From positions 868,001-932,000 of the forward strand of contig NC_050721.1 in NCBI RefSeq assembly GCF_013402915.1: a DNA stretch of 64,000 bases, given 5' to 3'. Source of the DNA: Zygotorulaspora mrakii (lineage: Eukaryota > Ascomycota > Saccharomycetes > Saccharomycetales > Saccharomycetaceae). Below, piece after piece: positions 10,942 through 19,609 of the stretch. The translations under genes were made by a program, and so were the position numbers. A model generated the notes under the pieces. That model was not told the origin of the DNA and made no database searches. It saw only the letters and a list, made by a program, of their open reading frames with translations. The number at the start of each line of letters is the position of its first letter. Within the stretch, counting starts at the first letter, position 1.

Positions 10942-11084
10942 AGATCATATATACACTGTTCGTAGCTAACTCATAAAATAAGTCTTAACTGGAAGCCTGA
11001 TCATTAGTATCGTGTTACACTTTCACATATTAGCCATCCAGAATAGGAGCTGGATTGTTCAATATTTTAATTTAAAAAATATGG

Positions 11085-11185
11085 CGTCACAGACAGGATT
11101 CGAACCTGCGAAGGTAAAACCCAATGCCTAATTGCTTTTACTGTGTAATAGCAGGGCATCGCCTTAACCACTCGGCCACTGGGAC
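11085..11185 (-). tRNA. tRNA-Ser(GCU) with intron
   Basis: On the minus strand the gene begins GTCCCAGTGGCCGAGTGG and ends CTGTGACG, with the long variable arm of serine tRNAs and the T-arm GGTTCGAATCC. The anticodon GCT sits in CCTGCTA. A 19-nt intron starting TTACACAG follows one base after the anticodon, giving an 82-nt mature tRNA. A run of T follows the 3' end as Pol III terminator. It matches tS(GCU)F, which lies next to FAB1 in S. cerevisiae. Exact intron ends are inferred from the mature yeast tRNA. Confidence 0.95.
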
Positions 11186-11278
11186 GACTTGAAGTTGAGT
11201 TGTATAAGATTAACTTTGCATCTTACCAATGATTCTTTCTTGGAAGCATGGTCTGCTCTGCTCTTGGTTGGGAGCTTG

Positions 11279-11773
11279 TATTTAGAAAGAATGTTTTCTT
11301 CGGCGTTGTCGATAGTAACTTGGTTTGACATTGATGATAATGCTATGATATTCAATTATAGAGATATATAATTCCTTGGTTTTCTATATCATGAATTGAG
11401 ATAAGACTAATTGGACTTGGATTAATATCTGGAAAATACGTCAGTATTTATACCCAGCATTTCGCACCTATTGAACCATAAGAGAGGACGACGAGTGAAG
11501 AATTTTCATCGTCATCACACCATTTCTAGTCCCATAGAATCCACAGTACAACTGTTATTTAATGTTCCATGCCATAGACTCCTTCGTAGTCAGACTCCTG
11601 AGTTGTAAACGTCTCGCGATAGACTGTCATCCGATATCTTTCCAGTATCGATCGACATTCTGTTAGGGTTTCATCTGACTTCGTTTATTTTGTTTTACAG
11701 ACCAATTGTCTCTTTCTGATTCTTATAAGTCATCTCTTTAATATATCTTACAATATCGATTTATATTTCAACA
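11279..11773 (-). mobile_element. Solo LTR of a Ty1/copia-like retrotransposon (495 bp)
   Basis: A full-length LTR in reverse orientation. On its own strand it runs from TGTTGAAATATAAATC to CTTTCTAAATA. It has a TATA element (GGTATAAATACTGACG) and near its 3' end an ATG opening the peptide MSNQVTIDNAEENILSK, the likely start of TYA/gag. No internal Ty sequence adjoins it. The 5-bp flanks (gcttg left, atcag right) do not match, so the flanks were altered by recombination or decay. It starts 93 bp upstream of the 5' end of the tRNA-Ser gene. Confidence 0.9.
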
Positions 11774-12272
11774 ATCAGGATATTCACAGGTTACACTCCA
11801 ACAGTTCAAATTTGACTTCATTATTGAAGCTTTCCTAAAGAAAATACACTGAAAGGGTTATCATCAAATCAGCTCCATTTATGGTTTTTCTTCTCAGAAT
11901 AATGCTTCAACTTCACCATCAATGCTTCGTGCTCCTTTATTCGTATAGAAGATTCCTCTTCTCTTTTCAACAGTCAAAATATTGCCTACATTACACTATT
12001 GGAAGCTTTGATAGTACGTTGCGCCACACAAGTAACAATTGGGAAATGTTTATGTTGGTATTTCAACAGTTTTCGGCCATTGCAACACAGTGTTTTTGAT
12101 AGACATTTTACCTTTTTTCCCAATAATCTTCATATGTTAGGCATGCGGTGAGTTAAGGATCACATCGAAAAAACAGCCAAAATATATACAAATTGAAAAA
12201 TTCTAAAATCATTAAACTGTAGGACAAAACGGTATCTATAGGAAGGTATAACAGCCGAAGCTTACGAACAAA
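11774..12272 (+). other. Intergenic, ATG18 upstream region
   Basis: About 500 bp of AT-rich DNA between the LTR and ATG18. I see no RNA gene or convincing coding frame; a 72-codon open frame at 11881-12099 resembles nothing I recognise and has no supporting context. This stretch presumably holds the ATG18 promoter. Confidence 0.5.
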
Positions 12273-13886
12273 ATGCCTGAATCTTTACCCGTTGTAAATT
12301 TCATCAATTTCAATCAGACAGGTACGTGCATATCACTTGGCACTTCTCAAGGGTTCAAGATATTCAACTGTGATCCGTTCGGTAAATTTTATTCAGAAGA
12401 TTCTGGCGGATATGCTATAGTGGAAATGCTTTTCTCAACATCGCTACTCGCTGTGGTCGGTATAGGTGATCAGCCAGCGATGTCTCCAAGAAGACTGCGG
12501 ATAATCAATACAAAGAAACACTCTGTGATCTGTGAAGTAACATTTCCAACGTCGATTCTCTCGGTAAAGATGAATAAGTCCAGATTGGTAGTCCTTCTGC
12601 AGGAACAAATCTACGTTTACGATATTAGCAACATGAGATTACTACATACGATAGAGACGAATTGTAATCCACAAGGAATTATGGCTGTGTCGCCATCAGT
12701 GGAAAATTGTTATTTGGTCTATCCTTCTCCTCCAAAGATAATAAACTCAGATATCAAAAATCATGTAACTACTAATAATATCAACGTAACAACGGGAGGC
12801 AATCCAAAAGATGCAAACACTGTTGAGAACGCTGCTAAGGCATTGCAAGTTGGCTTTACAGATGCACAACAGTCTTCCACTTCTATGGGAAACACACTTT
12901 CAACTGATGGCAATAAAAAAGATACAATCAACAGCAATGTTATGAAAAATGGGGATGTCATCCTTTTCAACATGAATACTTTACAGCCAACTATGGTAAT
13001 TGAAGCACATAAAGGAGAAATTGCAGCGCTAGCATTAAGTTTTGATGGGTTACTTTTGGCAACAGCATCAGAGAAAGGGACAATAATCAGAGTTTTTAGT
13101 GTTGAAACTGGTGTAAAACTCCATCAATTCAGGAGAGGCACTTATCCAACAAGGATACATTCAATGTGTTTTAGTTCAGATAACCAATTTCTAGCACTGA
13201 CCTGCTCAAGTAAAACGATTCACATTTTTAAGCTGAGCAAAGAGACAACATTGCTGGATAAGCATGACAGTGACGATAGCAACGTCGAAGAAGATGCAGT
13301 GGATACTGCTTCGTCAACAAGGGCCAACGATTTAAGCGACGATGACGCACCGGCTCCTGAGAGAGAGGGTGATGGCGAAATGATATGTGACGAACCAGAA
13401 CTCGCGTCACTGGACGATGCCAGTAGCTCTCTCTCGATGCCAACCGAAACGTCTTTGGAAAGGGCGAAAGAGCCCTATGTGGATGCATCAAGAAGCACTG
13501 TTGCAAGAATGATCCGAAAATCCTCACAGAAGCTCTCAAGACAAGCCGCGAAAACGTTAGGGCAGATATTTCCTATAAAGGTCTCCTCGTTGATCGAGCC
13601 TTCAAGACATTTTGCAAGTCTAAAACTTCCCATTGACACTAGCTCCGGAATTAAGAGTATAACGTCGATAGGCTCCCTCATTCAAATCGATACACAAGAG
13701 TATCCAGAGTTATTTGATGGGAATGAAGGATCTCGTTCAATAAATAGTGGCTCTAGTTCTTCAACAATGAAAATGCTGCCCATAAGAGTTGTCACCTCCG
13801 AGGGATATCTCTATAACTACGTTCTCGATCCCGAAAGAGGTGGCGATTGTCTATTGCTTTCGCAGTACTCTTTGATGTTGAATTAA
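12273..13886 (+). CDS. ATG18: Atg18, PROPPIN autophagy and vacuole-size protein
   Basis: A 537-residue seven-bladed beta-propeller that binds PI3P and PI(3,5)P2. The signature FRRG motif is at residues 286-289, inside HQFRRGTYPTRIHSMCFS. The N-terminus (NFINFNQTGTCISLGTS) and the stretch SEDSGGYAIVEMLFSTSLLA are nearly those of S. cerevisiae Atg18 (500 residues). A longer acidic/Ser-rich loop at roughly 330-410 and an Asn-rich insertion near 165-225 account for the extra length. In the family it works with Atg2 in autophagosome formation and, with Fab1 and Vac14, controls vacuole size. Neighbouring FAB1 makes one of its ligands. The ATG at 12273 follows an A-rich leader. Confidence 0.97.
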   Translation: MPESLPVVNFINFNQTGTCISLGTSQGFKIFNCDPFGKFYSEDSGGYAIVEMLFSTSLLAVVGIGDQPAMSPRRLRIINTKKHSVICEVTFPTSILSVKMNKSRLVVLLQEQIYVYDISNMRLLHTIETNCNPQGIMAVSPSVENCYLVYPSPPKIINSDIKNHVTTNNINVTTGGNPKDANTVENAAKALQVGFTDAQQSSTSMGNTLSTDGNKKDTINSNVMKNGDVILFNMNTLQPTMVIEAHKGEIAALALSFDGLLLATASEKGTIIRVFSVETGVKLHQFRRGTYPTRIHSMCFSSDNQFLALTCSSKTIHIFKLSKETTLLDKHDSDDSNVEEDAVDTASSTRANDLSDDDAPAPEREGDGEMICDEPELASLDDASSSLSMPTETSLERAKEPYVDASRSTVARMIRKSSQKLSRQAAKTLGQIFPIKVSSLIEPSRHFASLKLPIDTSSGIKSITSIGSLIQIDTQEYPELFDGNEGSRSINSGSSSSTMKMLPIRVVTSEGYLYNYVLDPERGGDCLLLSQYSLMLN

Positions 13887-14234
13887 CACCCTACGTATAT
13901 CTATCTAATATATTTATGGCTTTTCAGTATGAATCGGAATATCGCACATGCTGCCTGTCACTGTCAGTTTTCTTTGTATAAATAGTGTTAAATCCTGAAA
14001 GTTAGATCTTGTTTTTTTTTTTGCAGGGGAGTCAATTCAAAGTCCTTCGAAGTTTAAATTCAAAGGAAAGGGATACGCTTAGCTGAAAAAGAAATAAGAC
14101 AACAACAAAAGGTGTTGAATTTGAATTGCGTATATTGCAGTTAGACTTTTGATTCTCAAAGATTTCTCTTTAGTGAGCTTTTACTAGAGCTTCATCTCTT
14201 TAGAATTGACAAAGAAATTCAGAATTGAAAGAAA
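13887..14234 (+). other. Intergenic between ATG18 and the arrestin gene
   Basis: This 348-bp stretch holds the ATG18 3' end and the promoter of the next gene. It includes a 13-T run near 14012 that could be a nucleosome-excluding element. No RNA gene is seen. Confidence 0.5.
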
Positions 14235-16451
14235 ATGTTCCCAAGTTCCAAGGCCAAAGAGCCATTGCTCTATGATGTGCGAATCAAAGGGACTGATCAT
14301 GATGTGATACTGTTGAAAGGGACTAATGCTGAGGCGCCTTCGGTGTTGTTGTCTGGTACTATCGTGCTTTCGGTTCAGGAGCCCATACAAATCAAAAATC
14401 TCTCTCTAAGGCTCTACGGAAGAATACGTCTCAATATCTTGACACCATACCAGTCTTCCAAAGGCCCAGCTCAGCGGTATGTCAAGTATGAGAAGAGGAT
14501 ATATGAGCACACTTGGGATAATTTCGATGTTGATACTTATTTCCAGAACCTTTACGATAACTACGGAAAAGCAGCGATAACAAGCAAGTCATCAGTCAAT
14601 CTTTCGTCGCTACCAAAGAAGGCGAGGTCCTCCACTGCATCTTTGATGTCTCTTACCGGACAGTCAAGTTCCAATTATCATACTTTGGTCAAGGGAAACT
14701 ATGAGTTCCCTTTTAGTGCGATTTTGCCTGGTTCTTTAACAGAAAGTGTTGAAGGGTTGCCAAATGCATCAGTTGTCTATAAATTGGAGGCTACTATTGA
14801 AAGAGTCAAATTTTATACTGATTTGATATGCAGGAAACATCTAAGAGTCGTCAGGACTTTATCACCTGCTGCGTTAGAATTGTCCGAAACGGTTGCCGTG
14901 GATAACACCTGGCCTAAGAAAGTTGACTATTCAATATCAGTACCTGCAAAGGCAATTGCCATTGGATCTTCGACTCCCATAAACATTCTAGTAGTTCCTT
15001 TACTGAAAGGGCTAAAACTGGGCCCCGTCAAGATAAGTTTGGTGGAGAGCTCGCAATATTGTGGATCATTTGGGTCTGTATGCACTCAGGAGAGAACTGT
15101 TAGTAAAATCAGACTAAAGGACCCACTGAGTCATATGTCCGGCTGTACTGAACCACTTTCAGTGACCGAGAACGATGATTCCGCTTATCAGGATAGATGG
15201 GAAGTTCATACTTTGTTACACATCCCCCCCAGCTTATCGAAATGTACTCAAGATTGCACTTTGCTTAATAGCATAAAAGTGAGGCACAAAATCAAGTTTA
15301 TCATTTCCTTGGTGAATCCTGACGGTCATGTATCAGAGTTGCGTGCCTCGCTTCCCGTCCAGTTATTCATTTCGCCGTTTGTCCCATTAGGAGTTAAAAC
15401 TGTTGATGGATTATACGGTAGTGCAAATAACTCTTCTACAGATTTTAATGATGTTAGGTCCTGTACAAAAGATCCTGAATCAGATGATGAGATGATTTTT
15501 GCTAGAAGCGCTTCTGAGATCGAACTTTCTAATAACAATCAAAACAATGTATCAGTTGCTGCATCTCTGTCGGAGATGATGTCTCCACCAAATTATGGCA
15601 AACACATATATGATCGTTTATGGAGTGATCTCTCTAATGCTAATACCCCTCCTCTTTCCGGTGCTCATACTCCAATAGAAGAGCTACAGGGTGATGGCAA
15701 CAACAGCACTGGAAGTGTTTTAGACACTCAGGAAAATGTTAATGAGCTGCAAATGAACTTACAAAGACTTCGTTTAGAGAGGGAGAACGATGTACCAGGT
15801 TTAGGTCTACCATCAACTCCTTCTGAGCAGGAACAGAGCAATGGTAACACGGCATTGCTGCAACCACCGCGACCGGGGTTGAGAAATATACAGAGTCCTT
15901 CTATGACACCAGGGTTCTCCCATATTTCAAGACAAAATTCATTTACCCTTCCACCTGGATCTTCACCGGCAAAGAAGGATTGGGAACTTGGAACGCTAAG
16001 TAGAGTTCCCTCGTATGATAAAGCTATGAAGTCTGATATGATCGGAGATGATTTACCACCAGTATACCATGTTTTATCAAAAGATAACAACAAAGGAGTC
16101 TTAGAAAGGCCACAGATAGTTCACCACAAATCAGCTTCATCAGTGTTAGCAACCTCAAATGGTACACAAATGTCTCAAGCTGCTTTTACGAGAAGTAATA
16201 ACAGTTCTTCTACTTCATTGTCGCAAAGTCAGACCAACGGATCTAGCACCAACCTGGCAAATAATATGCCATCTTCAAATAAAGGACAAACAGCAAGCAG
16301 ATATTTTTCATTTGGAATGACTCCGGTAGAAAACAGCGATTCAACAACTAGTCTACATCTTCAAAGAAGCTCCTCAAAGGGCAATTTGCAAAGAAGCACT
16401 GGCTCATTGTCCAACTTGATGGGGCTGCTTTCGAAAAAGGAGAAAAAATAA
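14235..16451 (+). CDS. ROG3: Rog3/Rod1-type alpha-arrestin (Rsp5 adaptor)
   Basis: A 738-residue alpha-arrestin. Residues ~1-395 form the arrestin N and C lobes, with conserved stretches LSGTIVLSVQEPIQIKNLSLRLYG and ANYEFPFSAILPGSL-type strands. The C-terminal half is Ser/Asn-rich and disordered, and carries two PY motifs for the ubiquitin ligase Rsp5, PPNY (451-454) and PPVY (608-611). Family members guide endocytosis of nutrient transporters and GPCRs and are phosphorylated by Snf1. Position after ATG18 matches YFR022W (ROG3, 733 residues); ROD1 (YOR018W) is its duplicate in S. cerevisiae, so this is probably the single ancestor of both. Confidence 0.9.
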   Translation: MFPSSKAKEPLLYDVRIKGTDHDVILLKGTNAEAPSVLLSGTIVLSVQEPIQIKNLSLRLYGRIRLNILTPYQSSKGPAQRYVKYEKRIYEHTWDNFDVDTYFQNLYDNYGKAAITSKSSVNLSSLPKKARSSTASLMSLTGQSSSNYHTLVKGNYEFPFSAILPGSLTESVEGLPNASVVYKLEATIERVKFYTDLICRKHLRVVRTLSPAALELSETVAVDNTWPKKVDYSISVPAKAIAIGSSTPINILVVPLLKGLKLGPVKISLVESSQYCGSFGSVCTQERTVSKIRLKDPLSHMSGCTEPLSVTENDDSAYQDRWEVHTLLHIPPSLSKCTQDCTLLNSIKVRHKIKFIISLVNPDGHVSELRASLPVQLFISPFVPLGVKTVDGLYGSANNSSTDFNDVRSCTKDPESDDEMIFARSASEIELSNNNQNNVSVAASLSEMMSPPNYGKHIYDRLWSDLSNANTPPLSGAHTPIEELQGDGNNSTGSVLDTQENVNELQMNLQRLRLERENDVPGLGLPSTPSEQEQSNGNTALLQPPRPGLRNIQSPSMTPGFSHISRQNSFTLPPGSSPAKKDWELGTLSRVPSYDKAMKSDMIGDDLPPVYHVLSKDNNKGVLERPQIVHHKSASSVLATSNGTQMSQAAFTRSNNSSSTSLSQSQTNGSSTNLANNMPSSNKGQTASRYFSFGMTPVENSDSTTSLHLQRSSSKGNLQRSTGSLSNLMGLLSKKEKK

Positions 16452-16698
16452 CTTAGTCGACTTAATGGCATTTTTGAGTTTTTTAATGAACATGTTTTAA
16501 TTGTGATGACCTATAAATTGCAGGCTTGTTTTTTGTAGCTTTTGGAATAAATGACTTTCAGTTCAATAGCCATTTTCTTGGCAACATGCGACAAAGAGTA
16601 GCATGAAACTTGCTCATGGAGTAAATTTTCAAGATTTACATATAATAAATATTTACTGTATTACATTACTGCAGCTCTTATTGTACTAATTGAAATAA

Positions 16699-17389
16699 TC
16701 ACAGGTCATCAGTTGTAGTTATAAGCCCACCCTCACTACTATCGCTGCAACTCTCCTCATCCAGAACGTCTCTTTGTGCCTCGGTATAATACTTAACACA
16801 ATATGGATAGATGTCTTCACTTATCAGATTGGCAAAATCAGCCCCATTGGCAAATTCTCTCTTCCCTTGGGTTCCTGTCCACGCAAACCAATCGAAGATT
16901 GATTTAATTCCACCGCTGTTATTTATTAATACAGGCCGATCCACCGCAACTGGTTCACTTAAAAGTTCATCATCTCTAAATTTAAAATGCTTTTTAATTG
17001 TTTGTGGGTTGAGCACGTTTTCAATTTCGTGGAACTCTATTGTAATACTATAATCATTTGGCGTTTCCCAATCCACGATCAGGCCTTCAATTGCATCAAC
17101 GAATTTGAAATCCGACGCTCTAATATAATTGGCAAAATCATCATTTTGAGACAATACAATTGACCAAAATTTTGGTAACATTTTAATAGTTTCATCTCTT
17201 TTTTCATAAATACTTTGCAACTGCTTTAAGCGATATATTTGAACATCATTCTCAGCTTTTTCCAGATCCAGCTCACAGTCAGCTAAGTCATTAAGGGCGC
17301 GAGAACTATTGATTGATTGTTAGCGCCATATCCAGCATCCAATTATCCAATCTCAATACATACATCTTTTGCTCTTCTGATTCCTCCAT
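16699..17389 (-). CDS. VPS75: Vps75, NAP-family histone chaperone (spliced)
   Basis: Two exons on the minus strand: 17389-17364 and 17305-16699, giving 210 residues. The 58-nt intron starts GTATGT at 17363 and ends AATAG at 17306, with a branch-site-like GCTAAC 14 nt before the end. Splicing yields an N-terminus beginning MEESEEQKI that keeps frame into the core YEKRDETIK. NAP-fold features are FWSIVLSQNDDFANYIRASDF and SEDIYPYCVKYYTEAQRD, nearly those of S. cerevisiae Vps75 (264 residues, also intron-containing). Vps75 binds H3-H4 and activates the acetyltransferase Rtt109. The acidic tail here is short. Without splicing there is no in-frame ATG start, which supports the exon model. Confidence 0.9.
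17306..17363 (-). other. Intron of VPS75 (58 nt)
   Basis: The 5' splice site GTATGT is consensus. The branch region reads CGCTAACA instead of TACTAACA, and the 3' site is TAG. At 58 nt it is close to the shortest spliceosomal introns known in yeasts; the S. cerevisiae VPS75 intron lies at the equivalent place near the start codon. Confidence 0.82.
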
Positions 17390-17550
17390 TATTCCATAGA
17401 GCTTCGTTACAGGTTTTTAAATTGTCTTTACAGAATTTTTTTTTTTTTTGATCTGGAGATAGGCTCCCTACGTTGTTGACATTATGAAATGAAACAATGA
17501 TAAACTGCACTCCAATGGATGCTATTTATACAACATATCAATATTGATAT

Positions 17551-18045
17551 TATTTAGAAAGAATGTTTTCTTCGGCGTTGTCGATAGTAACTTGGTTTGA
17601 CATTGGTGATAATGCTATGATATTCAATTATAGAGATATATAATTCCTTGATTTTCTATATCATGAATTGAGATAAAACTAATTGAACTTGGATTAACAT
17701 CTTGAAAATACGTTAGTATTTATACGTAACATTTTGCACCTATTGAACCATAATAGAGGACGACGAGTGAAGAATTTTCATCGTCATCACACCATTTCTA
17801 GTCCCATAGAATCCACAGTACAACTGTTATTTAATGTTCCATGCCATAGACTCCTTCGTAGTCAGACTCCTGAGTTGTAAACGTCTCGTGATAGATTATC
17901 ATCCGATATCTTTCCAGTATCGATTGACATTCTGTTAGGGTTTCATCTGACTTCGTTTATTTTGTTTTACAGACCAATTGTCTCTTTCTGATTCTTATAA
18001 GTCATCTCTTTAATATATCTTACAATCTCGATTTATATTTCAACA
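17551..18045 (-). mobile_element. Solo LTR (495 bp) with 5-bp target duplication
   Basis: A full-length reverse-oriented LTR of the same family as at 11279, with the TYA-start peptide at its inner end. It is flanked by GATAT on both sides (17546-17550 and 18046-18050), a clean 5-bp target-site duplication. This fixes the LTR ends as TG...TA. It ends 111 bp upstream of the tRNA-Ala gene. Confidence 0.95.
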
Positions 18046-18156
18046 GATATGAAGCTACAATGTGAAATGGAGTGTAATGCTCCAGGGAATGATCAGATCG
18101 TAAAATGCACATCAATGAATCGATCAACCATGACTTATATACCAATCAAAATAAGC

Positions 18157-18229
18157 GGGCATGTGGCGTAGTTGGTAGCGCGCTCCCTTAGCATGGGAGA
18201 GGTCTTCGGTTCGACTCCGGACTTGTCCA
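18157..18229 (+). tRNA. tRNA-Ala(AGC)
   Basis: A 73-nt gene starting GGGCATGTGGCGTAG, with anticodon loop TTAGCAT (anticodon AGC), T-loop GGTTCGACTCC and the G3-U70 pair that marks alanine tRNAs. There is no intron. A T-rich terminator follows. It is identical to the gene at 37421-37493 on the other strand. It lies upstream of HIS2, as tA(AGC)F lies beside HIS2 in S. cerevisiae. Confidence 0.97.
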
Positions 18230-18280
18230 AATTTTTTTTAATTCCAAACACTTGCTTACTTCTGAATAAGATTTTAGGTC

Positions 18281-18286
18281 TGACTC
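18281..18286 (+). promoter_or_regulatory. Possible Gcn4 site upstream of HIS2
   Basis: A TGACTC core (followed by T, not the optimal A) about 200 bp upstream of the HIS2 start. HIS genes are general-amino-acid-control targets of Gcn4 in yeast. A single 6-base match is weak evidence. Confidence 0.35.
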
Positions 18287-18487
18287 TTAAAGCGTCCAAG
18301 ATTGTCGTACCTAATATGATCCCCGCATAATTTTTTCCAATCTCTGACTTTATATTCTTCGGTTGCATCTTCTGTTGCATCTTCAAGACAACGATAAAAG
18401 TACCTTCAAATTACAAAAAGTATTTATGAAAACTTATTTCGATGTTTAAGCTACCAGCAGAAAAGCAAGCGACACAGCCTCACTTGA

Positions 18488-19492
18488 ATGCATTCACATC
18501 ACTCCCATTCCGGGGATTACGTGGCGCATGGCGTCGATCCCTTGGAGGATATTGTAGCGCAAGTTGTAAAGATGAAATTCCATACATATTGTCTAACCGA
18601 GCATATGCCAAGAATTGATGAGAAATTTGTGTATCCAGAGGAAATGGAAGGTGTCGAGAATAGTTCTGAAGCAATTGATAGATTGAAAACCAACTTTGAG
18701 AAGTATCTGGCTCATGCAAAGACAATCAAAAACAGACCAAATGAATTTGGTACAAAGTTTTTGATTGGTATTGAGGTCGAAAGCTGCGATCAGAATCACA
18801 TTGACTTTGCCAAAAAATTCATTGCTCAAAACGCCGAAACAATCCAGTTTTGTGTCGGATCAGTGCATCATGTTAACAAGATCCCAATTGATTTTGATCA
18901 AGAGAATTGGGATCGATCTTTGGCTGCGTCCGGTAATAATTTGAAAAAATTTCTTATCGAATATTATGATACCCAATATCGAATGCTGACAGCTCTCAAA
19001 CCGCTAATTGTTGGACATGTTGATTTATACAAACTATATCTGGCTGATGAAATGAAATTGGATCCCGTCACAGGTGAATGCGGAGAACACGGTGTTGGTG
19101 TCGGCTCATTCTCAATTATGAGTCAGTGGAAATCAGTGAGAGATGCTTTAATAAGAAATTTAAAGTTTGTAGACTCTTATGGAGGAGCCATTGAGATCAG
19201 TACATCAGCATTGCGTAAAAAACTGAAAGAACCTTACCCAAGTAAGGATATTTGTAAACTCGTGGAACAGTATTGTGGTGGTAGATTTGTTTTGAGCGAT
19301 GATGCTCACGCAGTCTCACATGTTGGAACATGTTACGACCAAGCATTGAGGTACATCCTTGATACGTTAACTCTGAAGGAGATGTACTATTTAGCAGAAA
19401 ATGATGATAATGATGTTTTCCTGAAGAGCATTCCAATAGCAGATTTCAAGTCCAACGTATTTTGGAAAAGCAATTACAACATTGAAATTTAG
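18488..19492 (+). CDS. HIS2: Histidinol-phosphatase His2
   Basis: A 334-residue PHP-domain phosphatase that removes phosphate from histidinol phosphate in histidine synthesis. The metal-binding start MHSHHSHSGD is diagnostic. Later metal-ligand blocks are CLTEHMPR, IGIEVES, CVGSVHHV, VGHVDLYKL and LSDDAHAV. Length and sequence are close to S. cerevisiae His2 (335 residues). The first ATG coincides with the conserved start, so this choice is firm. Unlike in S. cerevisiae, where HIS2 and ECO1 are divergent neighbours around a tRNA-Ala, HIS2 here points into the 18-37 kb block. Confidence 0.97.
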   Translation: MHSHHSHSGDYVAHGVDPLEDIVAQVVKMKFHTYCLTEHMPRIDEKFVYPEEMEGVENSSEAIDRLKTNFEKYLAHAKTIKNRPNEFGTKFLIGIEVESCDQNHIDFAKKFIAQNAETIQFCVGSVHHVNKIPIDFDQENWDRSLAASGNNLKKFLIEYYDTQYRMLTALKPLIVGHVDLYKLYLADEMKLDPVTGECGEHGVGVGSFSIMSQWKSVRDALIRNLKFVDSYGGAIEISTSALRKKLKEPYPSKDICKLVEQYCGGRFVLSDDAHAVSHVGTCYDQALRYILDTLTLKEMYYLAENDDNDVFLKSIPIADFKSNVFWKSNYNIEI

Positions 19493-19609
19493 ATATTTAT
19501 GCAGATTATTATTTATCTTATTATAAAACAACATATATAAGCTTTTTCCTTTGATGTTTAAGATCCTAGGAGCAACACCCAAAAGAGAAAAGGTGTTTAT
19601 AAATTGAGA

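Noticed and set aside
11164..11355. Reverse frame beginning MNIIALSSMSNQV that runs into the tRNA-Ser gene
   Set aside because: Only MSNQVTIDNAEENILSK belongs to the LTR; the rest is read-through into flanking DNA, not a gene.
11881..12099. 72-codon forward frame upstream of ATG18
   Set aside because: No similarity that I recognise and no conserved neighbour at this spot; likely chance.
16699..17220. VPS75 as an intronless 173-residue protein starting at TTG
   Set aside because: The conserved N-terminal helix lies upstream in frame, and a GTATGT...TAG intron supplies a proper ATG exon.
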